Assembly: GCF_036192275.1 (NCBI RefSeq)
Contig: NZ_CP108088.1
Coordinates: 8,914,001-8,978,000 of the forward strand
Reading direction: 5' to 3'
DNA length: 64,000 nucleotides
From: Streptomyces sp. NBC_00250
GTDB lineage: Bacteria > Actinomycetota > Actinomycetes > Streptomycetales > Streptomycetaceae
Part shown: positions 52,469 through 61,982 of the stretch, piece after piece
Numbering within the stretch: the first letter of the stretch is position 1
Layout of the letters: every line of letters begins with the position of its first letter
Notes under the pieces: model-generated
The model's input: the letters and a program-made list of their open reading frames with translations, nothing else
Databases searched by the model: none
Told to the model about the DNA's origin: nothing
Made by a program: the position numbers and the translations under genes

Positions 52469-53890
52469 ATGAGAATCCGCACGGCGGGGACGTCCATACT
52501 GCTGGCGGGGGCGCTGCTGTGCACCCTTTCCGCTTGCTCTTCGGACAGCGACGCGACCGGTGGCGACGTGTCGGGCGGGGGTGGCACCGGGAGCACGGGC
52601 GGCGCTGCGCTGACGAGCAGGATCGCCGCCCCCGCCGCCTTTGACGCGGCCAAAGGCTGGGAGGTCCAGGCCGAGTGGCTCCCTCAGGGGCAGCCGCTGC
52701 CCTATGCGGTCTCGCGGAAAGCCGGCACGGTCGCCTTTCTCGACAAGACAGAGCAGGGTTACGTCCTGAACGTACGCGAGGCGGCCTCCGGGAAGGTGCT
52801 GTCGACGAGCAAGCCGTGGCAGGGCCCCAAACTCACCGAGGACCAGGCGGACGAGCAGTCCGGCGCGCTGGCGGTCCCGCAGATCGCCCTGATCTCCGGT
52901 CAGGACCGCGAGTACTACGCGGTGTGGGCGCGAGGTGAGGCGCGCAAGGACGAGCTGCATGAGTACAAGGAGGTCGTCGCCGTCGCGTTCTACCCGGCCG
53001 ACGCCTGGGGCAAGGACCTGGCCCCGGTCGGCACGGGGAACGCGGAGGCCCCGGACGGCGACTTCGACCGGCCCAGCGTCCTGCCGGGACCGGGGGGCCT
53101 GGTCGTCACCTCGTACGGCGGGGACAACATCCTGGTGTCCGTCGACGGCAAGGTCAGCGACACCAGCGACGCGAAGGTCACCCTCAACGGTGAGTCGGCG
53201 GACCCCGACTACCTGATGTCGTTTCCGAGCGCGAAGGGGCTGGTGACGAACGGCGACGATCGCTTCGGGGACGACGGCGGCTTCGGCGCCGCAGGCGGCT
53301 GGCAGAGCACGCGCGTCGCTCCGCCCGGTGTGGAGGCCGTCCGCAAGGAGGAGAGCGTGGGCTCGGGCATGACGGAGACGCCCAACGGCCGTATCGCCGG
53401 CGCCGCCGGCAACTACGTGATCGCCAACTGGCTCACCGAGGGCGACGACCTCTCCGCCGTCCACGACCTGTCGACGGGCGCCGTCCGGTCCACTGCCCCG
53501 TGCCGGACCGAGGACACCGAGTACGCGATCCGCATCCCGGGCCCGGGGAACGGGGCCGGAGTGAAGCCTGCCCTGTCTCCCAACGACCGCTTCCTGGTCA
53601 AGGGCGGCAATGTCTTCGACCTGAAGACCGGCAAGGGCACCTGCACCGACAGCGGCGAGGACGCCAAAAAGATCACCCTCAGGACCGTCGGAGACGACGG
53701 CACCGCCTACGGCACCGCGGGTGAGGAACCGCCCCTGACCCCGGTCTCCGTCTCGGCCACCACGGGCGTCGCCACCCCCCTGCCGGAGAAGGCCGTCGTG
53801 CCCGATGCCATGGCCACCGGCGCAGGAGTGTTCGTCACATACGCCGGCACGGACATCATGCGACTGATCGTCCTCGACCTGAAGCACTGA
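52469..53890 (+). CDS. Lipoprotein of unknown function
   Basis: 473 residues with a lipobox at residues 20-23 (LSAC) after ILLAGALLCT. Beyond a Gly-rich linker (GGGGTGSTGG) the mature protein has repeated strand-turn patterns, such as GYVLNVREAASGKVLSTSKP, YYAVWARGEARKDEL and NVFDLKTGKGTCTD, which suggest a beta-propeller-like fold. It would sit on the outer face of the membrane. No partner gene is adjacent. ATG 52469 has weak RBS support. Confidence 0.82.
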   Translation: MRIRTAGTSILLAGALLCTLSACSSDSDATGGDVSGGGGTGSTGGAALTSRIAAPAAFDAAKGWEVQAEWLPQGQPLPYAVSRKAGTVAFLDKTEQGYVLNVREAASGKVLSTSKPWQGPKLTEDQADEQSGALAVPQIALISGQDREYYAVWARGEARKDELHEYKEVVAVAFYPADAWGKDLAPVGTGNAEAPDGDFDRPSVLPGPGGLVVTSYGGDNILVSVDGKVSDTSDAKVTLNGESADPDYLMSFPSAKGLVTNGDDRFGDDGGFGAAGGWQSTRVAPPGVEAVRKEESVGSGMTETPNGRIAGAAGNYVIANWLTEGDDLSAVHDLSTGAVRSTAPCRTEDTEYAIRIPGPGNGAGVKPALSPNDRFLVKGGNVFDLKTGKGTCTDSGEDAKKITLRTVGDDGTAYGTAGEEPPLTPVSVSATTGVATPLPEKAVVPDAMATGAGVFVTYAGTDIMRLIVLDLKH

Positions 53891-53914
53891 CCGACGTTCT
53901 GGGCCACCATGCCG

Positions 53915-53944
53915 TGCGGGTGCGGGTGCGGGTGCGGGTGCGGG
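53915..53944 (+). repeat. Hexanucleotide repeat TGCGGG, five units, after the lipoprotein gene
   Basis: Five perfect TGCGGG units in non-coding sequence 25 bases past the lipoprotein stop. It is the second 6-base repeat of exactly five units within 4 kb. Confidence 0.9.
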
Positions 53945-54188
53945 TGTGGCACTGTCCAAGAGGACGGGTCCTGGCTCCAGTTCTGTAGTTCATCGAGTCT
54001 GCGTAACTGGCGGTCTTGACCATGGATGTGCTCACGGCTGTCCCGCCCCGGTCGTCGTCGGTGGGATTTCGGCCGTCGGTGTCTACCAATGATCTTGCGC
54101 AGTGCTCCGCCCTTGAGGGCGGGGGTGGGGCGCATCCTTGACCTGGAGGCGCGAAGCGCCGGAGTTCGTTGCGCCTCCGAAGTGGTGG

Positions 54189-54344
54189 TCAGACGGGCCG
54201 TTTCTGGTTCTCGATGTACTGCTTGACCATGGTCAGGGGTGCGCCGCCGCAGCTTCCGGCGAAGTAGGTGCCGGACCAGAAGTGTCCGCCCCACAGGTAC
54301 CGGCGCATGTGCGTGTCGTACTCCTTGCGCAGCAGCCTGGCAGA
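54189..54344 (-). pseudogene. IS200/IS605 TnpA (Y1 transposase), C-terminal remnant
   Basis: The minus strand reads KEYDTHMRRYLWGGHFWSGT, YFAGSCGGAPLTMV and KQYIENQKRPV up to the stop at 54189, which is the C-terminus of a Y1 transposase. The conserved Tyr of the QYIENQ motif is the catalytic residue type of these enzymes. The N-terminal half, including the HUH motif, is missing and is replaced at about 54345 by integrase sequence. A GC hairpin (CCGCCC-TTGA-GGGCGG near 54105-54120), typical of IS605 ends, lies downstream. Confidence 0.75.
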
Positions 54345-55557
54345 GACTGCCGCTACTGCCCGCCCTGCTCCGCGCCGTCGACCGGCAGCGCAAGAACGCC
54401 GAGGCCCGCATCACCGCAGCTCGCGCGATGCCGGCCGGTGGACGGTTCCTCGTCGCCGGGGAGGAGTTCGAGCGCTGCGGGTCCGGGCAGGCCCGCCGCG
54501 TCTACGTCAACGAGGTGGGGCCGCCGGCAGGCGGCGGAACCTGACCCACGAGGAGGAGGCGGCGTTCTGGTCCTGGGCGACGGTGGAGGTGCTGCGGCAC
54601 ACCGGCATCCGGATCGAGGAGATGCTGGAGCTCACCCACCACAGCTTCATCGCCTACAGCCTGCCCACCACCGGCGACGTGGTGCCGATGCTGCAGGTCG
54701 CCCCGTCCAAGACCGATGCGGAGCGCCTGCTGCTGGTCTCCCCGGAGCTGGCGGAGGTGCTGACCGCAGTGATCTTCCGGGTCCGGGCCGGGAACGCCGC
54801 CCTGCCGCTGGTGTCGGCCTACGACGTGTTCGAGCAGACCTGGAGCCCGCCCATGCCGTTCCTGTTCCAACGCCGGTACGGAACCGAGGACCGGCCGCTG
54901 ACCCGCAGCTACATCCGCGAGTGCCTAGTCACGACCTCGCAGTCCGCCCAGATCGCCGTGGCCGGCGACCCGCTCGAATGGCGTCCCCACGACTTCAGAA
55001 GGATCTTCGTGACCGACGCCATCCGCTCCGGACTGCCCCCGCACATCGCCGCGAAGATCTGCGGGCACGCCACTCTGGATACGACCATGGGCTATGCCGC
55101 GATCTACCCGGAGGACGTGATCTCCCATCACCGGGCCTTCATCGCCCGCCGCCGAACTGAGCGGCCCAGCGAGGAGTACCGCGAGCTCACCGCTACCGAG
55201 TGGGACGAGTTCCTGGCTCACTTCGAACTCCGCAAGGTCGCCCTGGGAACCTGCGGTCGCGATTACGCGACCCCGTGCCAGCATGAAAACGCCTGCGTCA
55301 GATGTCCCCTACTGCTCGTGGACCCGGCCCAGATGCCACGTCTCCAGGAGATCCACGCCAACCTCGTCGACCGCCTCCAGGAGGCCCGGGACCAGGGCTG
55401 GCTTGGCGAGGTGGCCGCCATCGAGACCACCATGGCCGCCGCAGCGCAGAAGCTGGAGGCCATGCACGAGCGTGCAGCGCAACCGTCCACCGTCCACCTG
55501 GGCATGCCCGACTTACGCACCACCGCCGGCAGACTCACCCCTGTCAGGGAGGAGTGA
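54345..55557 (+). pseudogene. Tyrosine recombinase (integrase), N-terminally truncated with a frameshift
   Basis: The catalytic domain of a large actinobacterial integrase is recognisable: THEEEAAFWSWATVEVLRHT with GIRIEEML (first Arg), RPHDFRRIFVTDAI (HxxR), CGHATLDTTMGYAAIYPEDV (His and Tyr nucleophile), and a C-terminal Cys-rich tail (CQHENACVRCPLLLVD). The preceding part (LLRAVDRQRKNAEARITAAR, then ERCGSGQARRVYV) is in a different frame, with the switch near 54530. The true N-terminus is gone at the TnpA junction, so the gene is broken though the catalytic residues remain. Confidence 0.75.
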
Positions 55558-55765
55558 CAGCCATCCATGAACCTGCTGAGCCGGTGGTAGGCGCGCGACA
55601 GGCTGTGCGCCTACTGTGCGACATCCCGTGAGTTCCACTGATCCCCGAAGAGAGTCCAGCCTGCTGGCCAGGGGGTTCACCCCTCCCTCCGTGGCTCGGG
55701 TCCCAGTGAAGGAAGTTCATGATTCATGAAGTAATCCCAGCTTTAACGATGGTTCCACTTTCTGG

Positions 55766-56057
55766 GTGAAGCTGAGGGGGCTCGGGTTGGCGCTGGCCGC
55801 TGTACGGGATCTGCGTGACTTCAGGGCACCGGTTTCGAATGAGCAACTGGAGGCGTTCGAGACGGACGTGCTCTCGGCTTCGTGCGGGTGCGGGCCTCGG
55901 CAGGGCTGGCAGACGGCACCATCCGAGGGGACGTCGGCAAACTGGAGTAGATCCGCACGTGGTTCGGCCGACCGCCATGGGACATGGAGCCCGCCGACGC
56001 CGACGCGTACTTCGGGCGGGTCCTGCGCGGCTCGCCTTCCTCGACAGGTAGCGGCAG
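55766..56057 (+). pseudogene. Second integrase remnant, N-terminal core-binding domain
   Basis: The first frame reads RDLRDFRAPVSNEQLEAFET (about 55812-55865), then a second frame reads AGLADGTIRGDVGKLE, an in-frame TAG, and IRTWFGRPPWDMEPADADAY with FGRVLRGSPSS. This is the N-terminal core-binding domain of another tyrosine integrase, with a frameshift and a nonsense codon. It ends where DinB-type sequence begins. Confidence 0.65.
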
Positions 56058-56673
56058 TTGCTGCGCATCCCCGCGTACGGCCTGACCGAGGAGCAGGGCC
56101 GGGCCACTCCCTCCGCCAGTAGGCTGAGCATTGCCGAACTGATCAAGCACGCCGCGCGCTGCGAGCGTGGCTGGACGGCCCTCGCCTTGCGGCGCTCCGG
56201 CGCCCTGCAGCGGGCGGCCGACGAGTCGGACGACGACGAGTTCCAGCCCGCGCCCGGCGAGACCCTAGCCGGGCTGTCGGCCGACTACGAGCTGGCGACC
56301 GGGGAGACCGACGAGGCCGTTCTCCGGCATCGCTGACCTCGGCCAGGGCGTTCCCGTCCCCCGGGGTGTGCCGTGGTTCCCCGCCGACGTCGAGGAGTGG
56401 TCGGTGCGGTGGGTGCTGCTGCACCTGATCGAGGAGACCGCACGCCACGGCGGCCACGCCGACATCATCCGCGAGAGCCTGGACGGCGCCACCCTCTACC
56501 CGCTGATGGCCGCCGCCCAGTGGCCCGATCCGTGGTTCGAGCCTTGGGAGCCCGCCGCGCCCGCCGGCTGTGGGCTACGGCCGTCAGAAGTCGTGCCCCA
56601 TCGGCCGGATATGGTCGAGGCGCTCTTGCGGACCGGTCCTACGCTGGAAGCATGGCCACCGATCCCTTGCTGA
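56058..56673 (+). pseudogene. DinB-like (DUF664) gene, frameshifted and N-terminally truncated
   Basis: The first part (YGLTEEQGRATPSASRLSIA, then ELIKHAARCERGWTALAL) ends at a stop at 56336. The second part continues in the next frame from about 56325 with [36 protein letters not shown] and [17 protein letters not shown]. DinB proteins are four-helix metalloenzymes that use thiols such as mycothiol; the metal-binding His residues (in ELIKHAAR and ARHGGHAD) are still visible. The N-terminal helix is replaced by integrase remnants. One indel restores a single frame. Confidence 0.72.
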
Positions 56674-57302
56674 GGCAGGGCCCCGACTCGACGGATCTGG
56701 TCCTGCGCGTCGGCCCGGCCGGGCCGACGCGGAACGCGCTGACCTCGGCGGGGCCGGCGCTGTTCACTCCGATCGCTCTGGGCGTGCCGACCCTGCTCGT
56801 CGCCTTCTGGATGGCGCTGGCCGGGGCGCGGGCGTCGACCGTGTTCGTGGTGGTGGGGGTGATCGCCGGGCTGGAGTACCTGATCGGCTGGCTGGCGCTG
56901 GCCCTTTCCCGGGCCCGGGACATCCTGCGGGTGGAGTTCGCGCCGGCCGGGGTGCCCGCGTCTCTGCGGTTGGTCCGGGCCGCCGGGCCGGACGACTGGC
57001 TGCCCATCAAGACCCTGCGCGAGGTGCGGCTGACGCACAAGGTGGTGGAGCCGTACCAGGGGGACTACAAGCCGGCCGTCTCCACGCTCGCGCTGGAACT
57101 CGTCCTGCGGGGCGTCCGGGAGCGGCTCGCGCTCCCGTTCGGCGGCGACCCGCAGCGGCTCGCCGACGCGCTGAAGGCCCTGCTCGGCCCGGCTGGGGTC
57201 GTGGTGGAGCTGCGCACCGAGCGCAGCACGCGCGATCGGCCGCAGCCCAACTCCGGCTGGACTTCAGGCGGTTCGGCCTCGGCCGGCTCGGGTGGCGGCT
57301 GA
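56652..57302 (+). CDS. Uncharacterised membrane protein with two membrane segments
   Basis: 216 residues. The first membrane segment is [20 protein letters not shown] and the second [20 protein letters not shown], followed by a soluble C-terminal domain ([20 protein letters not shown] onward) with alternating strands. The C-terminal tail is Ser/Gly-rich. It resembles small bacterial PH-domain-like membrane proteins but is not named with confidence. ATG 56652 has GGAAG upstream and overlaps the end of the broken DinB frame. Confidence 0.65.
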   Translation: MATDPLLRQGPDSTDLVLRVGPAGPTRNALTSAGPALFTPIALGVPTLLVAFWMALAGARASTVFVVVGVIAGLEYLIGWLALALSRARDILRVEFAPAGVPASLRLVRAAGPDDWLPIKTLREVRLTHKVVEPYQGDYKPAVSTLALELVLRGVRERLALPFGGDPQRLADALKALLGPAGVVVELRTERSTRDRPQPNSGWTSGGSASAGSGGG

Positions 57303-57610
57303 CCCCGGGCCGCCCGTGGCGCTCCCCGGTTGGGCGTGTTGAGCCGCCGGGTCGGCTCGGCGGCAGCCGGGTCCTCCGGCCACGGGTTGCGGAGCAAGCG
57401 CGAACAGTCTCGGCGATTGGCCGCCAGGGACCGGTCAACCTGGGGATTCCATCACCCAGATGAAGTCCTGGCGGCTGCTACGACGAGCCAGATGCTCCAC
57501 CCGCCGCATCAGCACCGTCATCCAGGCTGTCCACACGCTGCTGACCTGCAACTATGCAGGATGAAGCAGGCTCACTGGCACCGCCCCAGGGGTCATTTAC
57601 GGTACAGCCA
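57303..57610. other. About 308 bases with no supportable gene
   Basis: Short open frames only. It separates convergent genes, so terminators are expected, but no strong T-tailed hairpin was found. Confidence 0.5.
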
Positions 57611-58372
57611 TCAAGGTGCCTCCCTCTTGCCGATGACGATGTCTCCGTTACGGGTGTGAATCCTCACGGCATGGTCACTTGTGTCGTCTTTCATGACATC
57701 CATTGTGATGTCGCCCTTCTTGGCGGCCGTGTCGACTGCGTACGTCGCCTCCGGCAGGCCGAGCCGAACGTCGCCGTCCTGGCTTCGCACATCGACGAGG
57801 TCAGGTGCGGAGACGAAGTTCAGCTCGTTGTCGCCGTTCCGTGAGGCGACGGTGACCGACCTTGCGGAGATCCTGTCGCCTTCGATGGTTCCGTCGCGGC
57901 CTTCCAGATCCAGATGGGGCCCGCTGAGTTCCGACAACCGCATGTCGTCGGCCTTGGCCGAGAAATCTGCGGTGAAGCCCGTGGCTTCAACAAGACCCTT
58001 GTCGTTCTCGGCAGTGATCGCGACGTCGCGCGGTACCTTCACGGTGTACTTCGCACCGCAGCTGACGGAGAGGCCCGTGCAGTCCAGCGAGAGCGTGAGA
58101 ACGCCCCCTTCGAGCTTCCATCCGGATTCTATTTCGCCGCCTACTTTCGTACCGCTGACCTGCCGCGTCACCCGAACGCCCTTGACATCGGCGGCTACGA
58201 GTTCCAGGTCGGCGGAGTCGGACTTCACGGTCAGGCTGTCCCCACTGAAATCAAACATTTTCGATTCCACGACTGTGTTCGCCGGGGTACCGTCCGGGCT
58301 GCATCCCGTTGCTGCGACAGCGAGGATCGCGACGCCCCCGAGGGCGAGCACAGCGTGAGGCCTTGTTCCCAT
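57611..58372 (-). CDS. DUF4097-type lipoprotein
   Basis: 253 residues with a lipobox ending ATGC at about residue 24. The mature part has the right-handed beta pattern of DUF4097 (putative adhesin) proteins: SLTVKSDSADLELVAADVKG, YTVKVPRDVAITAENDKGLV, RSVTVASRNGDNELNFVSAP, VDVRSQDGDVRLGLPEATYA and VRIHTRNGDIVIG. It is outside the membrane. It is the last gene of a minus-strand cluster with an ABC transporter, suggesting a role in envelope stress (inference). Confidence 0.88.
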   Translation of the reverse strand: MGTRPHAVLALGGVAILAVAATGCSPDGTPANTVVESKMFDFSGDSLTVKSDSADLELVAADVKGVRVTRQVSGTKVGGEIESGWKLEGGVLTLSLDCTGLSVSCGAKYTVKVPRDVAITAENDKGLVEATGFTADFSAKADDMRLSELSGPHLDLEGRDGTIEGDRISARSVTVASRNGDNELNFVSAPDLVDVRSQDGDVRLGLPEATYAVDTAAKKGDITMDVMKDDTSDHAVRIHTRNGDIVIGKREAP

Positions 58373-58548
58373 TGATTCATTCCTTCGTAATTCTGGACAT
58401 GCAGGTGACGCATGCCGTTCATGATGGTGGTTGGTTCAAAGGGCGCGATCGCATCGGTGGCGAGTTCGTTCCGTGGCGTCAGCAGGCAACCTGAATAACG
58501 GGCGGGGGATTCTGCTGTCGCGGCGACAGGTACGGACGTCGCCCTGCT

Positions 58549-59889
58549 TCACGAGCGCAGAGCCCGGGCTGCGACCGTGCGCGACACACGGGCGGCTTGG
58601 AGAGCCAGAGCGAGGCAGGTGGTCACAAGCGTCACGCCGGCGAGCACGCCGAGAGTCGCCCAGGGGAGGCCGTCCAGAACCCGGACGACGCTGATCTTGG
58701 CGCCCACGGCGATAGTGGCACTCGTCACCGCGATGGAGATCGCACCGAAGATGATCGCCGTCCCCGCGTAGATCACTCCCTCATAGATCGTCGATCGGGT
58801 GACCACGCCCGGTCGCGCACCGGCGACCGCCACGATGGCGGAATCACGTGTGCGTTCCCGCCCGACCAGAGCGATCACAGCAAGGCCGCCGACCCAGGAC
58901 ACGACGAAGACCCAGCCCAGCACGACCAGGACATCGTCCAGCCCGGCGGCGCTTCCGGGCATGACGTTCCCCATGACCATGAAGAGTCCGACGAACGACA
59001 AGGAGAGGGCGAAGGGCAGCACCGTGGCGACGCTTCTCGCCGCGCGGGTGCGGCACGATTGCACGGCAAGGTGCCAGGCGACACCGCGCGAGGGCAGGAG
59101 TGCGGTCCAGAACCTCATCAGAGGTGTGAGCACCCACGGCCCCATCAGCAGCAACAGGCAGATGAGAAAGAGGTCGCCGGCGAAAGCGAAGGCCGTCCGC
59201 TGTGCGATCCCGCCTTCGAGTTCGAGTCCCAGCCCGGGAATCCACATCCCGACCACACCGGCGAGGAGGCAGAGGGCGAGAACGCTGCGCGTGACGCCGG
59301 GCCGCGCCGGTGGATCAGAGAGGTCTCGGAACGCGCGCATCTCCGGTGTCTTGGCGGCGCGGCGCGTGACTCCCCAGCCGCCGAGCAGACACGGAACCAC
59401 TCCGGACAGCACGCTCGCCCCGACGTGCCAGAGCTGGAATCCGGCCGTGGCTCCGTGCAGGTCGAGTCCCGTGGTCGTCCACTGTGAGAGGGCGGTGCTC
59501 GCGACAAGAGGGGCCAGCGGTACTGCCAGCGCGCCGGCTGCAGTGCCGAGCACGATCAGTTCCGTGCGCAGAATGGATCTGATGCGATTGCGCGGGATCC
59601 CGAGGATCGCCCACAGGGCGTGATCGCGTCGCTGGGTCGTCAAGGTCAGTCCGACGGTGGATGCGACGATGCCCACGGCGGCAAGCACGGTGAAGAAGAC
59701 GATGTTGCCGCCGAGTGCGATCGACGCGGAGACCATCCGCGCATCACCCGCCGCCCGCGCTGCCGAGACGGCGGTGAACATGGCGATGACCGAGCCCGCT
59801 GAGCATGCCGCACCGACCACTGCGCACAGGAACGTCCACAACCACATGGACGCCTGCATCCGAATGTCCGACAGGACAAGTCGCATCAC
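58549..59889 (-). CDS. FtsX-like ABC permease
   Basis: About 446 residues with eight hydrophobic segments. Two FtsX-type regions can be seen: LTTQRRDHALWAILGIPRNR (cytoplasmic coupling-type loop) and LVGRERTRDSAIVAVAGARP. It carries no large external domain like MacB. The ATPase stop (59886-59888) overlaps its start: GTG 59889 gives a GTGA overlap, ATG 59886 a TGATG overlap. It would pair with the ATPase as a peptide or lipid exporter. Confidence 0.87.
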   Translation of the reverse strand: MMRLVLSDIRMQASMWLWTFLCAVVGAACSAGSVIAMFTAVSAARAAGDARMVSASIALGGNIVFFTVLAAVGIVASTVGLTLTTQRRDHALWAILGIPRNRIRSILRTELIVLGTAAGALAVPLAPLVASTALSQWTTTGLDLHGATAGFQLWHVGASVLSGVVPCLLGGWGVTRRAAKTPEMRAFRDLSDPPARPGVTRSVLALCLLAGVVGMWIPGLGLELEGGIAQRTAFAFAGDLFLICLLLLMGPWVLTPLMRFWTALLPSRGVAWHLAVQSCRTRAARSVATVLPFALSLSFVGLFMVMGNVMPGSAAGLDDVLVVLGWVFVVSWVGGLAVIALVGRERTRDSAIVAVAGARPGVVTRSTIYEGVIYAGTAIIFGAISIAVTSATIAVGAKISVVRVLDGLPWATLGVLAGVTLVTTCLALALQAARVSRTVAARALRS

Positions 59890-60665
59890 GACGCCTGCTC
59901 ACCCGCTTCGTCCTCCGACTGCGCCGCGAGGACGGCATCGCTCACCGCGTGGGAGTCGCCACCAGGAATGACGGCGTGCACTCGCCCGGACCCCAGCACC
60001 ACGACCTGGTCAGCACGTGCGGCCGCATGAGGATCGTGTGTGACCATGAGGACCGTGGTTCCCTGCGCGGGAAGTGCCTGCAGCCAATCGAGCACGACGT
60101 GACCCGACTTGAGGTCGAGCGCGCCGGTCGGCTCGTCGGCGAAGACGATCCGCGGCTGATTCGCGACGACCCGGGCCACCGCGACGCGCTGGCGTTCCCC
60201 TCCGGAGAGCCGGTCGGGGCGCCGCCGCGCGTGCTGGGCGATACCGAGCCTCGACATGGCGTCGCCGACCCTCGACCTGGGTACCCGATGGCCGGCGAGT
60301 CGCGCCGGCAGGGCGATGTTGTCCTCGACCGTCAGCGAGCTGACGAGGTTGTACTCCTGGAAGATGAATCCGACGTTCTCACTGCGGAATGCGGCCTGCT
60401 TGCGAGGGGGGAGCGACAGGACATCCGTTCCCAGGACCTCGATGGAACCCGCGGTCGCTTGCTCCAGACCAGCCATGCAGAGCAGAAGCGTCGACTTGCC
60501 CGACCCGGAGGGGCCGACGATGGCGGTCAGCCGGCCTTCGGGAATGTCCAGGTCGATATCGTGCAGGACGCGCGTCGTCTCGCGTCGACGACCCGGGACG
60601 GGGAAGTCCATATGTAGGCCGCGCAAACGGATGCATGGCACGGAAGCGGCAGCTGAGATAGGCAT
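59886..60665 (-). CDS. ABC transporter ATP-binding protein (LolD/MacB type)
   Basis: 259 residues with all ABC motifs: Walker A GPSGSGKSTLL, Q-loop FIFQEYNLV, signature LSGGERQRVAVARV, Walker B RIVFADEPTGALD, switch His in VTHDPHAAARADQ. The C-terminal 30 residues (HAVIPGGDSHAVSDAVL) are a tail. ATG 60665 gives a normal-length domain; upstream frames run beyond the promoter region. It is coupled to the permease gene and divergent from the histidine kinase. Confidence 0.92.
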   Translation of the reverse strand: MPISAAASVPCIRLRGLHMDFPVPGRRRETTRVLHDIDLDIPEGRLTAIVGPSGSGKSTLLLCMAGLEQATAGSIEVLGTDVLSLPPRKQAAFRSENVGFIFQEYNLVSSLTVEDNIALPARLAGHRVPRSRVGDAMSRLGIAQHARRRPDRLSGGERQRVAVARVVANQPRIVFADEPTGALDLKSGHVVLDWLQALPAQGTTVLMVTHDPHAAARADQVVVLGSGRVHAVIPGGDSHAVSDAVLAAQSEDEAGEQAS

Positions 60666-60718
60666 GCATCGAGCTAAGCAGGGCGCGGCGGGAGCCACAC
60701 GGGTGTCTGCTCTGCTTG

Positions 60719-60740
60719 AAGGTAGACCTAGGTCTACCTT
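60719..60740. promoter_or_regulatory. Perfect 22-bp palindromic operator candidate
   Basis: AAGGTAGACCT is followed directly by its perfect inverse AGGTCTACCTT. It lies in the 99-base gap between the ABC ATPase start (60665) and the kinase start (60765), so it can control both directions. It probably binds the response regulator of the same locus (inference). Confidence 0.75.
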
Positions 60741-60764
60741 TTGCGCGATCCGCAGTATGCGACA

Positions 60765-61946
60765 ATGGCGGGCATGGCGCAGATTCGTATTGCCCGGAGG
60801 GTGCTGACGGAATGCATCGCGGCAATGGCTTTTCCGATTCTGCTGCTTTCCATTCTCGTCGCGCCGGTCTCGGCCCCGGTGGTGGCGGAGACGGACCGTT
60901 CGAGAGCCCGGTGGTGCGGCGTCGAGACGATGCCCCTGAAACCCTCTGACCACAGCTGGGCCCAGTGGGTGGTACTCCGGCTGCGTTCACGGTCGATGTG
61001 GCGCACCGACCTCCCGGTTTTCGTGACCGTCGTGCTCCTGTCCGCACTGTCACTGCTGGTGGCCTTCTTCGGATTCATCGGCGCTGCCGCGTTGGTGTTC
61101 TCCCCCGTCTTCTGGCTCTTCGGTATCGCTGCGCAGGTCGGTCCATTCACCCCTGAATCCGTTGGGGAAACCCTCCTGGCGATGCCCGCAGGCATCGTTC
61201 TCGGCGCGGTCACCACTACCGTACTGACCGGCACATCATTTCTTCGCGACTTTCTCCTGCGCGCCTTCTCCAGAAGCCGGGACCCGGATCTTCTCGCGAA
61301 ACTGGAGGAGCTCCGGACCAGTCGCGCTTCGCTGACAGCGGCCTTCGAATTCGAGCGACAGCGCATCGAACGCGATCTGCACGACGGCGCCCAACAGGAA
61401 CTCGTCGCCGTCGTCATGCGTCTCGGGATGTTGGAAGCCACGGCCGCAGGCGCAGCCGCCGACCGGGAACGAATCGTGCGGCTGGCGCGGCAGGCCCAGG
61501 CTCACGCGGAGCGTGCACTCGAACGGCTGAGGGACACGGTGCGCGACATCCATCCCCGTGAACTGAGCGACCTCGGTCTCATCGCCGCCGTCCGAGAGCT
61601 GGCCGCGCGATCACCTTTGCGGGTTGAATTGACCAGCACCGGCGATGACACCCAGCTTTCGTCACCGACTGCGACCGCCGTATACTTCACGGTGTCCGAA
61701 GCCCTGACGAACATCTCGAAACACGCAGGTGTGGGAATCGCTCGGATCGACCTACGATGCGCCACGACAGACGTACACGTGCGTGTGCATGACGATGGTG
61801 TCGGCGGTGCGAGAATCGACACGGGCTCCGGGCTCGCCGGACTGCGCGAGCGAATGCGAAGTGTCGGCGGGAATCTCGAAATCATCAGCCCACCGGGTGG
61901 CGGGACGCTGGTTGTGGCGTCCGCTCCCAGTCAACCCCCATGGTGA
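60765..61946 (+). CDS. Sensor histidine kinase (NarL-partner type)
   Basis: 393 residues from ATG 60765 (ATG 60774 is also possible). Two to four membrane segments lie in the first 190 residues (ECIAAMAFPILLLSILVAPV; VTVVLLSALSLLVAFFGFIG; LLAMPAGIVLGAVTTTVLTG). Phosphorylation region: RQRIERDLHDGAQQELVAVV, with His in DLHDGAQQE. ATPase motifs: VYFTVSEALTNISKHAGVGI, VRVHDDGVGG and GSGLAGLRERMRSVGG. The response regulator follows 36 bases later. Confidence 0.9.
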   Translation: MAGMAQIRIARRVLTECIAAMAFPILLLSILVAPVSAPVVAETDRSRARWCGVETMPLKPSDHSWAQWVVLRLRSRSMWRTDLPVFVTVVLLSALSLLVAFFGFIGAAALVFSPVFWLFGIAAQVGPFTPESVGETLLAMPAGIVLGAVTTTVLTGTSFLRDFLLRAFSRSRDPDLLAKLEELRTSRASLTAAFEFERQRIERDLHDGAQQELVAVVMRLGMLEATAAGAAADRERIVRLARQAQAHAERALERLRDTVRDIHPRELSDLGLIAAVRELAARSPLRVELTSTGDDTQLSSPTATAVYFTVSEALTNISKHAGVGIARIDLRCATTDVHVRVHDDGVGGARIDTGSGLAGLRERMRSVGGNLEIISPPGGGTLVVASAPSQPPW

Positions 61947-61982
61947 TAAATTGAATCAGGACGTTCCCCGGGGAGGGGGGTC

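Noticed and set aside
59886..60953. Longer start at 60953 for the ABC ATPase
   Set aside because: It would cover the divergent promoter and kinase start, and the ATPase domain is already complete from 60665.
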